Shown piece by piece: positions 1-7,366 of a DNA stretch of 16,553 bases; positions within the stretch are counted from its first letter, which is position 1, and every line of letters begins with the position of its first letter. The notes under the pieces were generated by a model. That model was not told the origin of the DNA. It saw nothing but the letters and a program-made list of their open reading frames with translations, and did not search any database. Both the position numbers and the translations under genes were made by a program. This stretch comes from an uncultured Bacteroidales bacterium (lineage in GTDB: Bacteria > Bacteroidota > Bacteroidia > Bacteroidales > Lentimicrobiaceae): assembly GCA_937864935.1 (NCBI GenBank), contig CALMDN010000167.1, forward strand, positions 1 to 16,553, read 5' to 3'.

Positions 1-34
1 GCCTCGAAATCTTTTGTTGTCTTGTACTTTCCAT
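1..34 (-). CDS. rbfA: Ribosome-binding factor A, N-terminus only (partial)
   Basis: Only the first 11 codons are inside the window, read on the minus strand from the ATG at 34: MESTRQQKISR. This matches the way Bacteroidota RbfA proteins usually begin (METTRQxKIxR). RbfA is a small KH-fold factor that helps mature the 5' end of 16S rRNA in the 30S subunit. The ATG lies 5 bases after an exact TATCTTTG -7 box, which supports a real start and a leaderless or nearly leaderless mRNA. The gene diverges from the ABC exporter. The identification rests on 11 residues and recall of the family, so another protein with a similar start cannot be excluded. Confidence 0.55.
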   Translation of the reverse strand, partial: MESTRQQKISR

Positions 35-38
35 GGTG

Positions 39-46
39 CAAAGATA
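39..46 (-). promoter_or_regulatory. Bacteroidota -7 box for the divergent rbfA-like gene
   Basis: On the minus strand this reads TATCTTTG, an exact match to TAnnTTTG, the -7 element used by the Bacteroidota primary sigma factor. No clear TTG is seen at the -33 distance; the nearest is a TCTG. The predicted transcription start is at about 35, next to the ATG at 34, so the mRNA would be almost leaderless. Confidence 0.45.
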
Positions 47-99
47 GATAATAAACCAGAGTCAGACCGCGTTGACAGGATAAGACAATCATGGTCAGG

Positions 100-131
100 T
101 TGCCAACAAATCCCTTTTAGCCATATCTTTG
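100..131 (+). promoter_or_regulatory. Bacteroidota promoter for the ABC exporter
   Basis: A TTG at 100-102 and a perfect TATCTTTG at 124-131 are 21 bases apart, matching the Bacteroidota TTG/TAnnTTTG promoter. Transcription would begin near 138, about 26 bases before the ATG at 164. This also argues against the long in-frame upstream extension of the ABC gene, which would start before its own promoter. Confidence 0.65.
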
Positions 132-163
132 CCGTATCGCCGCAATCCGATGCGGCCTTCACC

Positions 164-1990
164 ATGAGAAACCTTGTTAAAGTGCTGCGTTATGCAATCC
201 CTTACTGGGGATTTGCCCTGCTGAATATCCTGTTTAATATCGTTAGTGTTGTCTTCTCGCTGGTCTCTTTCGCTGCAGTGATCCCGGTGCTGAACATATT
301 GTTCAAACTCGAAAAACCGGTACTTCTGCCACCCGAATTTGAGTGGAGCTTCGATGCATTGAAGCAGAACTTCTATTACCAGATCGGTGTGCTGATAGAA
401 CAATACGGTGAACTGACAACCCTGGCCTATATCTGCGGGGTGATTGTAACGGTTTTCTTCCTGAAGAATCTTTTCAGGTACCTGGCCATGTATTACATTG
501 CCGAGGTGCGCAACGGCGTTGTGAGGGATATACGGAATGCCCTGTACTATAAAATCCTCATTCTTCCGCTGTCGTATTACTCAGAAAAAAAGAAAGGTGA
601 CATCATTTCCCGCATGACCACCGATGTGCAGGAGGTAGAATGGTCGGTACTCAGCTCCCTCGAGATGCTTTTCCGCGATCCGGTTACCATCATTGCCTAC
701 CTGGTTACCCTTTTTATGATGAACTATGAACTGACTTTGGTGGTTCTGGTGTTACTGCCGGTTAGCGGCTTGCTGATCGGGCAGATCGGAAGAAGCCTGA
801 AACGGACTTCTGCCAAGGGACAGATAAAAATGGGTGAGCTGCTGTCGAACATCGAAGAGACCATCAGCGGCTTAAGGAACATCAAGGCCTTCAATTCGAT
901 TGACTGGGCCAATGAAAACTTCAGGACCATAAACTTTAAGTACAACAGGCTAATGGTGAGGCTTTTCCGTAAAAGAGACCTGGCCTCCCCGCTCAGCGAG
1001 TTTATGGGAATCGCGGTATCGGTTTTTGTGATATGGTATGGCGGTAAAATCATCCTTTCGCCCGGCTCAAGCATGGATGCCGCAATCTTTATCGTGTATA
1101 TTACGGTGTTTTCACAAATTATCAATCCCATAAAGGCCTTGTCAACAGCCGTTTACAATATCCAGAAGGGGGCGGCTTCCATCGACCGCATCCAACAGAT
1201 TCTGAATGCAGAAGAGGTAATTACCGAAAAGGAGAATGCCCAGCCGGTGAAGACATTCAATCACCGGATCGAGTACCGGAATGTGTGGTTCCGTTACGAA
1301 CAGGAAGATGTGCTCAGAAACATCAACCTGGTGATCCCGAAAGGGAAATCCATTGCGCTGGTGGGTGCTTCAGGCTCGGGAAAATCGACCATGGCCGATC
1401 TTTTACCCCGGTTTTACGATGTTACACAGGGAGAAATCCTCATTGACGGAACCCCCATCCGTGATTTTGTGATCAGCGACGTGCGCGGACTGATGGGTAT
1501 CGTTTCGCAGGAGACCATATTGTTTAATGCCAGCGTGTTTGACAACATTACATTCGGTATGCAGCAGGTTACCCGTGAAGATGTGATTGCCGCTGCCAAA
1601 GTGGCCAATGCCCATGAATTTATTATGCAGATGCCCGAGGGCTATGAAACCAACATCGGCGACCGGGGCATCAAAATGTCGGGAGGTCAGCGGCAACGCA
1701 TCAGCATAGCCCGGGCTGTGCTGCGCAACCCCCCGGTGATGATTCTCGATGAAGCCACCTCAGCCCTGGACACTGAATCGGAACGCCTGGTGCAGGATGC
1801 CCTGGTTAACCTGATGAAAAACCGTACATCCCTGGTAATCGCACACCGGCTGTCAACAGTGCAGCATGCCGACGAAATCATTGTTTTGCAGAAAGGCGAA
1901 ATTGTAGAGCGTGGAACACACAGTGAACTGATGGCCCTGAAAGGGGTTTATAAAAGACTCAACGATCTGCAGGCTATGGGGCAGTCGTGA
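164..1990 (+). CDS. MsbA-type ABC exporter, fused permease and ATPase
   Basis: 608 residues, a half-transporter of the type IV exporter fold that would work as a homodimer in the inner membrane. MsbA-like members flip lipid A-core or other lipids and hydrophobic compounds. The N-terminal ~330 residues hold the six-helix membrane domain, with hydrophobic stretches near 13-47, 88-105, 175-215 and 290-330 and the coupling-helix motif GDIISRMTTDV. The ATPase domain has Walker A GASGSGKST (401-409), the signature MSGGQRQR (from 505), Walker B VMILDEATSALD (525-536) and the H-loop His561, so it looks active. I chose ATG 164 because the frame stays open to position 14 but that extension crosses the promoter and rbfA and has no membrane-protein character. 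The substrate cannot be told from sequence; lipid or multidrug export are both possible. The TGA stop is also the start of the heptamer repeat. Confidence 0.9.
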   Translation: MRNLVKVLRYAIPYWGFALLNILFNIVSVVFSLVSFAAVIPVLNILFKLEKPVLLPPEFEWSFDALKQNFYYQIGVLIEQYGELTTLAYICGVIVTVFFLKNLFRYLAMYYIAEVRNGVVRDIRNALYYKILILPLSYYSEKKKGDIISRMTTDVQEVEWSVLSSLEMLFRDPVTIIAYLVTLFMMNYELTLVVLVLLPVSGLLIGQIGRSLKRTSAKGQIKMGELLSNIEETISGLRNIKAFNSIDWANENFRTINFKYNRLMVRLFRKRDLASPLSEFMGIAVSVFVIWYGGKIILSPGSSMDAAIFIVYITVFSQIINPIKALSTAVYNIQKGAASIDRIQQILNAEEVITEKENAQPVKTFNHRIEYRNVWFRYEQEDVLRNINLVIPKGKSIALVGASGSGKSTMADLLPRFYDVTQGEILIDGTPIRDFVISDVRGLMGIVSQETILFNASVFDNITFGMQQVTREDVIAAAKVANAHEFIMQMPEGYETNIGDRGIKMSGGQRQRISIARAVLRNPPVMILDEATSALDTESERLVQDALVNLMKNRTSLVIAHRLSTVQHADEIIVLQKGEIVERGTHSELMALKGVYKRLNDLQAMGQS

Positions 1991-2065
1991 TTTCGGATTT
2001 TAGATTTCGGATTTCGGATTGTGGATTTCGGATTGTGGATTTCGGATTTCGGATTGTGGATTTCA
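1989..2065. repeat. Heptamer tandem repeat, 11 units of GATTTCG-type
   Basis: Eleven contiguous 7-base units without a gap. Six are GATTTCG (units 1, 3, 4, 6, 8, 9), three are GATTGTG (5, 7, 10), one is GATTTTA (2) and the last is GATTTCA (11). The array begins inside the TGA stop codon of the ABC gene. Seven is not a multiple of three and the array lies between genes, so it is not coding. Short tandem heptamers of this kind occur between genes in many Bacteroidota. Replication slippage is the likely origin. A role in termination or spacing is unproven. Confidence 0.9.
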
Positions 2066-2090
2066 CCTGACTGTCCTGACGATAGTCAGG
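2066..2090. repeat. Hairpin-forming inverted repeat
   Basis: CCTGACTGTC (2066-2075) can pair with GATAGTCAGG (2081-2090) over 10 bp, with one G-T wobble, around a 5-base loop CTGAC. The loop plus the preceding C repeats the start of the left arm (CCTGAC at 2066-2071 and again at 2075-2080). It follows the heptamer array directly. No T-run follows, so it is not a classical intrinsic terminator. It resembles a dispersed small palindrome rather than a gene-specific site. Confidence 0.8.
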
Positions 2091-2094
2091 CAGA

Positions 2095-2118
2095 CCTTGA
2101 ACACTTGAACCTTTGAAC
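2095..2118. repeat. Three tandem octamers (xxTTGAAC)
   Basis: CCTTGAAC, ACTTGAAC and CTTTGAAC follow each other without gaps. Together with the heptamer array and the hairpin they fill most of the spacer between the ABC exporter and the amidohydrolase. The second unit supplies a TTG (2105-2107) that lies 23 bases before the imperfect -7 box AAACTTTG (2131-2138), so the repeat may overlap the promoter of the next gene; that part is weak. Confidence 0.75.
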
Positions 2119-2178
2119 CCTTTAGCCCTAAAACTTTGCAATGCTATAACCATGTGATTCTGTAATACACCAAAATAA

Positions 2179-3378
2179 ATGGACCTTCTTGCATTAATAA
2201 AACAGAAAGCATCTTCCATGATGCCCGAACTGATTGCGATTCGTCGCCACCTTCACATGCACCCTGAATTATCGATGCAGGAAAGAGAGACTTCTGCATT
2301 TATTCAGTTGAAACTTACAGAATATGGCATTCCTTTTAGCGCGGGGATTGCGGTTCATGGGATTGTCGGGCTGATAGAGGGCAAAAATCCCGAATCGCGG
2401 GTAGTTGCCCTTCGTGCCGACATGGATGCATTGCCCATTGTTGAAAAGAACCCGGTGGACTATTGTTCGCAGAATCCCGGAGTGATGCACGCCTGCGGGC
2501 ACGATGTGCACATGACCAGTCTGCTGGGTGCTTCGAAAATCCTCAATGAGCTGAGAGAAGAATTTGAAGGAACCATCAAGCTGATTTTTCAGCCATCTGA
2601 AGAACGTTTTCCCGGTGGGGCTTCCATGATGATTAAAGAGGGGGTGCTTGAAAATCCGGCGCCTCAGATTATGTATGGTCAGCATGTGCTGCCAACGCTG
2701 GAAGCCGGAAAAGTGGGCATGAAGCCCGGCAAGTACATGGCTTCAACCGATGAGGTATATCTAACGGTGAAAGGCAAAGGCGGCCATGGTGGCACCCCTG
2801 AGCTGAATGTTGACCCGGTGCTGATTGCAGCCCATATTCTGGTTGCATTGCAGCAGGTGGTAAGCCGCAATCTCCCTCCGCAGTTACCTGCAGTGCTCTC
2901 GTTCGGCCGTTTTATTGCCGAAGGCCGTACCAACATCATCCCCAATGAGGCAAAACTCGACGGTACCCTGCGCACCTTCGATGAGAAGTGGCGGGCACAG
3001 GCACACCTGAACATTGAAAAAATTGCCTCATCGGTCGCCGAAGGTATGGGCGGGGAATGCGAAGTGTTTATCGACAAAGGTTATCCCTTTCTTGTAAACG
3101 ACGATGAGGTAACTGCCAGGGCAAAGCAGTTTGCCATTGAGTACCTTGGGGAGGAGCATGTGGTTGATCTCGACATGCGCATGACGGCCGAAGATTTTGC
3201 CTTCTATTCGCAATTGGTTCCCTCCTGCTTTTACCGTCTGGGGATCCGCAACGAAAACCGGGGCATCGTTCACAACCTGCATACCGACCGTTTCGATGTG
3301 GATGAAACCAGCCTGGAGACCGGTGCCGGCCTGATGGCCTGGATGGCGTTGAAATCACTCACACAAGGCAACCTCTGA
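2179..3378 (+). CDS. M20D-family metallo-amidohydrolase (N-acyl-amino acid / hippurate hydrolase type)
   Basis: 399 residues, the usual length for the HipO/AmhX/IAA-amino acid hydrolase group, which cleaves N-acyl or N-aminoacyl amides using two metal ions. Metal-site motifs are all present: RADMDALP, HACGHDVH with Cys106 and His108, the SEE pair Glu141-Glu142, His169 in GQHVLP, and His368 in HNLHTDRFD. The lid (dimerisation) domain is inserted around 185-295 and begins near GKGGHGGTPE. There is no signal peptide, so it is cytoplasmic. ATG 2179 follows an A-rich leader (accaaaata) without a Shine-Dalgarno, normal in this phylum. A weak promoter may overlap the octamer repeat upstream. The substrate (acyl amino acid, indole-acetyl amide or peptide) cannot be fixed from sequence. 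Confidence 0.9.
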   Translation: MDLLALIKQKASSMMPELIAIRRHLHMHPELSMQERETSAFIQLKLTEYGIPFSAGIAVHGIVGLIEGKNPESRVVALRADMDALPIVEKNPVDYCSQNPGVMHACGHDVHMTSLLGASKILNELREEFEGTIKLIFQPSEERFPGGASMMIKEGVLENPAPQIMYGQHVLPTLEAGKVGMKPGKYMASTDEVYLTVKGKGGHGGTPELNVDPVLIAAHILVALQQVVSRNLPPQLPAVLSFGRFIAEGRTNIIPNEAKLDGTLRTFDEKWRAQAHLNIEKIASSVAEGMGGECEVFIDKGYPFLVNDDEVTARAKQFAIEYLGEEHVVDLDMRMTAEDFAFYSQLVPSCFYRLGIRNENRGIVHNLHTDRFDVDETSLETGAGLMAWMALKSLTQGNL

Positions 3379-3466
3379 GTCATTGATGGTCATCCGTATT
3401 CAAAGGAATGGTTATTTCCTTACTTTAGCAGCTTTTTAATTCAGGGCTGACCTTAATCCATCGTAT

Positions 3467-4357
3467 TTGAAGAATCCCCACAAGTGCTGTAAACCATTCA
3501 GGTACATTCTGATTGCCCTTGCGATTCCTGGTATTATTTACTTTTTGGCTTTCTTATCACTGGGAGGATCACTGACCGGGATGACTGACATCTCCTCCGG
3601 ATTTCCAGCAGGGTCACCGCTTATGTTTGCTCACAGGGGCGTTACCACTGCTTTTCCGGAGAACAGCCTTGAATCAGTCGGAGATGCAGTGAAGCAGGGT
3701 TTCACAGCTGTTGAGTTTGACCTGAGAAAAACTGCCAGCGGAGATTTCGTCCTTTTTCATGATGCCGATTGTTACAGGATGCTTGGCAAACATCAGAATA
3801 TCAGCGAAATAAATACTGGTGAGCTAGGAAACTACCCTTTGCTGATGGACGGAAAACCAACCTCTTGTTATGTTCCATTACTGGAGGAGGTACTGAATCG
3901 CCACAGGGATACCATTGTTTTTTATTTTGACATGAAACTGAACAGTTTCAGGGATGCCGACCAGATTGTACAGATTATCAGAAAGTATGGGATTGAAAAA
4001 ACGGCCATCGTGGCCAGTGCCGATGCCTTCTTCATTTTCTACGTCGAATACAGATACGGAAGCATTATTACCGCCCTTGAAGGATTTAATGCCGGCAAAG
4101 AATGGACCTATAACCTGATTCCCCGTAAGCTGAAGCCGGATTATCTGTCAGGTTTTATCGGGAAAGTGAACGACAACCATATCCAATGGCTCAGGCGGAG
4201 GGGGTTGTTGTCAAGGAGGATAGTGTATGGTGTCGACAGCACCAATATTGATCAGGCCAGGGAATCCGGACTGGTAAATATGATCCTTGACCATCATCCG
4301 GCCTTCGGTTATTTAACCGGTGGGGAACGGTTCAGGCAATCCCCGGCAGTACAATGA
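3467..4357 (+). CDS. Membrane-anchored glycerophosphodiester phosphodiesterase
   Basis: 296 residues. GDPD enzymes hydrolyse glycerophosphodiesters to glycerol-3-phosphate and an alcohol. The N-terminus has a hydrophobic helix (about 13-33) that would anchor the protein with the enzyme facing the periplasm. The TIM-barrel GDPD domain follows, with HRG (His56-Gly58), Glu65 in PENS, Glu83 and Asp85 in VEFDLR, and His98 in FHD, the expected catalytic and metal residues. The start is TTG: a stop codon at 3437-3439 closes the frame upstream, no ATG or GTG lies before the anchor helix, and the first ATG would cut that helix off. A weak -7 box TACTTTAG lies at 3421-3428, with no clear -33. The gene ends 21 bases before the LtaS-type gene, so the two are probably one operon. 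Confidence 0.88.
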   Translation: MKNPHKCCKPFRYILIALAIPGIIYFLAFLSLGGSLTGMTDISSGFPAGSPLMFAHRGVTTAFPENSLESVGDAVKQGFTAVEFDLRKTASGDFVLFHDADCYRMLGKHQNISEINTGELGNYPLLMDGKPTSCYVPLLEEVLNRHRDTIVFYFDMKLNSFRDADQIVQIIRKYGIEKTAIVASADAFFIFYVEYRYGSIITALEGFNAGKEWTYNLIPRKLKPDYLSGFIGKVNDNHIQWLRRRGLLSRRIVYGVDSTNIDQARESGLVNMILDHHPAFGYLTGGERFRQSPAVQ

Positions 4358-4378
4358 TTTAAACCTGAAACTACATTC

Positions 4379-6325
4379 ATGAAGTTGTTGAAAGGCTGGG
4401 AGAATATCCGTTTGATTTTGAAGAGCTATGGAATCGCGATTCTGCTCTTCTTTGTTTTCAGGTTGATTTTGTTTTTTACCGGAATCGGCAACATCGGCAA
4501 TGTTTCGGATTCAGCATCTGACATAGCCAGGGCATTCATCATGGGCGTCCGCTTCGATATTGTTATCAGCGGTTATTTGCTGGTGCTTCCTTACCTGGTG
4601 CTTACCATTATGTTTTTGATCAACAGGCGAAGCCTGATTGTAACCCGTACTGTATTTTATTTTGTCTTTGCGGTTTTCACGGTTTCATTTCTTGTGTGTG
4701 CCGTTGATATTCCCTATTTCAATCAGTTTTTCTCACGGTTTACCATCAGCGCTTTTCAGTGGTTCGACAGTCCGGTTTTTGTTTTCAGGATGATTGTTGA
4801 AGAGCCGGCTTACTGGATATTTATCCTTCCCTTTGTTATCCTGACACTGATTTTCTACAGATTGCTCAGCCGGGCCTTTGCGGGTTTTGAGCAGTCGCAG
4901 GTTACTGAAAGACCACTGGTATTTAAAGTATTGATATCCCTTGTTTTTCTGGGGGTGATGTTTGCCGGGGCCAGGGGTAGACTGGCGAAGAAGTCCCCCA
5001 TCAAGGTGGGTACCGCCTATGTCACCGACAATGCATTTCTGAACCAGCTGGGGTTGAATCCGGTGTTTACGCTGATGCAGAGTTTTTTCGAAAATCTTGA
5101 CAAGCGCAATCAGGCAATCAGACTGGCTGATGAAATAGTGGCCATAAATAAAGTTCAGCAGTATCTGGGTATTGAACCGGCAAATCCTTATTACCCGCTT
5201 TATCGCAGGGTGGTGCCTGATACATTTGCGGATGTTAAGCCCAATGTTGTGATCGTAATCATGGAAAGTATGGCAGCTTCAAAAATGAAGCGAAACGGCG
5301 AAACCGGGAACCTGACCCCTTTTCTTGACAGCCTGGCCATGAACAGCTATTATTTCGACAGCATTTATTCAGCAGGGATACATACATTCAACGGAATCTT
5401 CAGTACGCTGTTCTCTTATCCTGCCATTTTCAGGCAGCAACCCATGCGCGAAAGCCGGATTCTGAAATACAACGGCCTCTCCAATACCCTGAAAAAGCTC
5501 GGCTATTCAACCACATACATCACCACGCACGACGGTCAGTTTGATAATGTAGAGGGATTTCTGAGCACCAACGATTTTGATCAGATCATTACCGAAGATG
5601 ATTATCCGTCAGACGAAGTGAAAACGACCCTGGGTGTCCCCGATGATTACATGTTCAGGTATTCGATTCCTGTCCTTAACAGTCTTCACCGGAAAGGGAA
5701 GCCTTTTCTTACCGTTTTTATGACAGCCAGCAATCATGGGCCCTATTACCTGCCTGAGTACTATAAGCCGCATAGTGATGAGATCAGAAACCAGATGATT
5801 GAGTATTCCGACTGGTCGTTGCGGCAGTTTATCCGACTGGCTGAACAGCAGGATTGGTTTTCGAACACCCTGTTTGTTTTTGTGGCCGATCATGGCATTC
5901 ATAAAAAGCGCAGCTACGACATTTCGCTGGAATATCACCACACACCGCTGATCTTTTATGCACCGCATTTGTTACCTGAATCCCGTATTTACAATTGTAT
6001 AGGGGGTCAGATTGATGTTTTCCCGACCATCATGGGAATCCTTAAACAGCCATGGATCAACAACACCTCTGGGATAGACCTGCTGAAAGAGAAGCGACCT
6101 TTCATTATGGTCAACAGCATCGACAACTTTGGGGTGATCGGAAAGGAGTTCTTCCTGATCGTAAAACACGACGGCAGTTCAAAACTGTTCAGGTACAGAA
6201 ACAGAAGCATGAAGGATTATTCGCGGGAGTTTCCGGAGATTAAAAGGCTGATGGATGAATATGCCCGTTGCAACCTGCAGGTTTTTCAGTATATCAACGA
6301 CAACCGCAGACAGTTTGTTAAGTAA
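4379..6325 (+). CDS. LtaS/MdoB-type phosphoglycerol transferase (sulfatase superfamily)
   Basis: 648 residues with the layout of lipoteichoic acid synthase: about five membrane helices (near 11-31, 49-75, 83-105, 137-158 and 176-192) and an extracytoplasmic alkaline-phosphatase-fold domain from about 285. Key residues are visible: metal ligand Glu296 in VIVIMESM, probable nucleophile Thr336 in GIHTFNG, His453 in ASNHGPYY, and Asp504-His505 in VADHG. Such enzymes take phosphoglycerol from phosphatidylglycerol and put it on a glycolipid, a glucan or a growing polymer. A Gram-negative cell has no classical LTA, so an MdoB-like role on a periplasmic or surface glycan is more likely. The family also includes phosphoethanolamine transferases, so the donor headgroup is inferred. 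It follows the GDPD gene closely. A short inverted repeat (TTCAG/CTGAA, from 6335) after the stop lacks a T-run. Confidence 0.85.
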   Translation: MKLLKGWENIRLILKSYGIAILLFFVFRLILFFTGIGNIGNVSDSASDIARAFIMGVRFDIVISGYLLVLPYLVLTIMFLINRRSLIVTRTVFYFVFAVFTVSFLVCAVDIPYFNQFFSRFTISAFQWFDSPVFVFRMIVEEPAYWIFILPFVILTLIFYRLLSRAFAGFEQSQVTERPLVFKVLISLVFLGVMFAGARGRLAKKSPIKVGTAYVTDNAFLNQLGLNPVFTLMQSFFENLDKRNQAIRLADEIVAINKVQQYLGIEPANPYYPLYRRVVPDTFADVKPNVVIVIMESMAASKMKRNGETGNLTPFLDSLAMNSYYFDSIYSAGIHTFNGIFSTLFSYPAIFRQQPMRESRILKYNGLSNTLKKLGYSTTYITTHDGQFDNVEGFLSTNDFDQIITEDDYPSDEVKTTLGVPDDYMFRYSIPVLNSLHRKGKPFLTVFMTASNHGPYYLPEYYKPHSDEIRNQMIEYSDWSLRQFIRLAEQQDWFSNTLFVFVADHGIHKKRSYDISLEYHHTPLIFYAPHLLPESRIYNCIGGQIDVFPTIMGILKQPWINNTSGIDLLKEKRPFIMVNSIDNFGVIGKEFFLIVKHDGSSKLFRYRNRSMKDYSREFPEIKRLMDEYARCNLQVFQYINDNRRQFVK

Positions 6326-6366
6326 GGGAGGTATTTTCAGGAAAAACTGAATAGTCAGGATAATGC

Positions 6367-6400
6367 TTGTTGTGAATTTCGTTGGAAAAGACTAAATTTG
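6367..6400 (+). promoter_or_regulatory. Bacteroidota promoter for the small acidic helical protein
   Basis: An exact -7 box TAAATTTG (6393-6400) lies 20 bases after TTG at 6370-6372; another TTG overlaps at 6367-6369. Transcription would start near 6404, leaving a 25-base, A-rich leader before the ATG at 6429. This separates the small gene from the GDPD-LtaS operon. Confidence 0.65.
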
Positions 6401-6428
6401 CAATTGTAAACAACTAAAAAACAATAAA

Positions 6429-6917
6429 ATGGGATTCCTGGATTCATTAAAGAAACTGTTCGGTACCTCAAAAGAGGTTGCCTCTGTTAAATCAGCCGAA
6501 ATAAAGGAAAAGGCTGCCGAAACCATTACCTCAGCGAAGGAATACACCAAAGAGGTAAGCGGAAAAATTGATGACAAACTTGAAGACGTTGTTGAGGATG
6601 TGAAGGAAGCCGCTGCCGGAGCAAAGGAAAAAGCCATGGAAATTGGCGGAAACCTGAAGGAGAAGGCAGCCGATGTAATTGAAAAACTCGACGACAAAGC
6701 CGCCGCGGTGGTTGACAAACTGGAAGAAAAGCTCCGCAGCACCATTGAAGTGGCAGATGAAACAACCGAACCTGCAGCTGAAACGGTGGAGGCGGTTGAA
6801 GAGGTGGCAGAAGCAGCACCGGAAACCCCTGAAACCCCTGAAATTCTGGCTGAAGAGGTTGTTGACAAGCCTGAGGAAACAACAGAAGAAACACCAGAAG
6901 AAGCGCCCAGGGCCTGA
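6429..6917 (+). CDS. Small acidic LEA/YtxH-like helical protein
   Basis: 162 residues, no cysteine, no signal peptide, and almost no aromatics (Phe3, Phe11, Tyr37). It starts with a short amphipathic stretch, MGFLDSLKKLFG. Residues ~15-110 are rich in Ala, Lys, Glu, Asp and Val, with repeated patterns such as AKEKAMEIGG, LKEKAADVIEKL and DDKAAAVVDKLEEKL, typical of a long amphipathic helix or coiled coil as in LEA group 3, apolipoprotein-like or YtxH proteins. Residues ~112-162 are a disordered, strongly acidic Pro/Thr/Glu tail including PETPETPE. Such proteins often bind membranes or protect against desiccation or osmotic stress, but no function can be assigned here. It has its own promoter and terminator, so it is a single-gene unit. 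Long open frames on its opposite strand are composition effects. Confidence 0.75.
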   Translation: MGFLDSLKKLFGTSKEVASVKSAEIKEKAAETITSAKEYTKEVSGKIDDKLEDVVEDVKEAAAGAKEKAMEIGGNLKEKAADVIEKLDDKAAAVVDKLEEKLRSTIEVADETTEPAAETVEAVEEVAEAAPETPETPEILAEEVVDKPEETTEETPEEAPRA

Positions 6918-6935
6918 AAAGTTTTTACCTGAATG

Positions 6936-6968
6936 AAAAGCCCTGTATTTGATTGCAGGGCTTTTTTT
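6936..6968 (+). terminator. Intrinsic terminator after the small acidic protein gene
   Basis: AAAAGCCCTG (6936-6945) pairs perfectly with CAGGGCTTTT (6956-6965) around a 10-base loop, and the T-run continues to 6968. It lies 18 bases after the TGA. It is the only clear stem plus T-run terminator in the window. Confidence 0.88.
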
Positions 6969-7366
6969 GAGTTTTGTAAGTAACAATGAGCTTGTCCGAC
7001 ATCCGTAAAAACTTTTGAATTTCCCGGCTTTCTTAGCATACAACAATAGTTAAAAAGGGCTTCTTCCCGGGCCGATTCTCCAGAATCCGGAGTGTGAAAA
7101 ACTGCAGGCATAAAAGGTCATCCTGCTACTCCATGGCCCATTTAAAGAATCTGTTCCTTCATTCTCGGATCCTTCAGTGATACAGCGTGACGGACTCGCT
7201 GAACCAGCAGTTTATTTAAGAGCAGGTTCACGGGAGAAGATTTCTTCTCTGCACTTTTTTACATTCAATCGCGTGGCAGAAACAGAAATCAGGCAAATGC
7301 CAGACAGAATTAAAAACAGTTTATCTTCGTTGCATGATTGGTTAGTCACTATAGTTATCCTGTGTT
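6969..7366. other. 398-base gap without a supported gene
   Basis: No convincing coding frame is present; a weak frame from 7177 has no protein character and overlaps the next gene. Several short inverted repeats are seen: GATTC/GAATC (7074-7087) and GCAGG/CCTGC (7104-7126), both inside an outer GGGCC/GGCCC pair (7069-7139), and TGAACC/GGTTCA near 7199-7229. These could fold into a branched RNA but may be chance. A TATCTTCG box at 7322-7329 is one base off the -7 consensus and could start the transcript of the secreted protein about 34 bases before its ATG; no -33 TTG is seen. Confidence 0.4.

Noticed and set aside
14..163. In-frame 50-codon upstream extension of the ABC exporter
   Set aside because: It begins at a TTG inside the rbfA-like region, crosses the exporter promoter (100-131) and has no features of an exporter N-terminus; ATG 164 fits both promoter and family.
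1989..2065. Heptamer array as a CRISPR or phase-variation coding tract
   Set aside because: Units are 7 bases with no spacers, and the array is outside any reading frame of a real gene.
1974..2219. Minus-strand frame encoding IRNP/IRNL-type repeats
   Set aside because: It is the heptamer array read as protein, plus antisense of neighbouring genes; it shows no family signal.
3404..3422. AAGGAA/TTCCTT hairpin after the amidohydrolase as a terminator
   Set aside because: Only 6 AT-rich base pairs with no T-run; too weak to call.
6392..7111. 239-residue minus-strand frame rich in Ser/Ala opposite the acidic protein gene
   Set aside because: It mirrors the low-complexity codons of the plus-strand gene and runs through the terminator; there is no domain.
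7199..7229. tRNA-like GGTTCA element near 7224
   Set aside because: No acceptor stem, anticodon arm or D-loop can be built around it.
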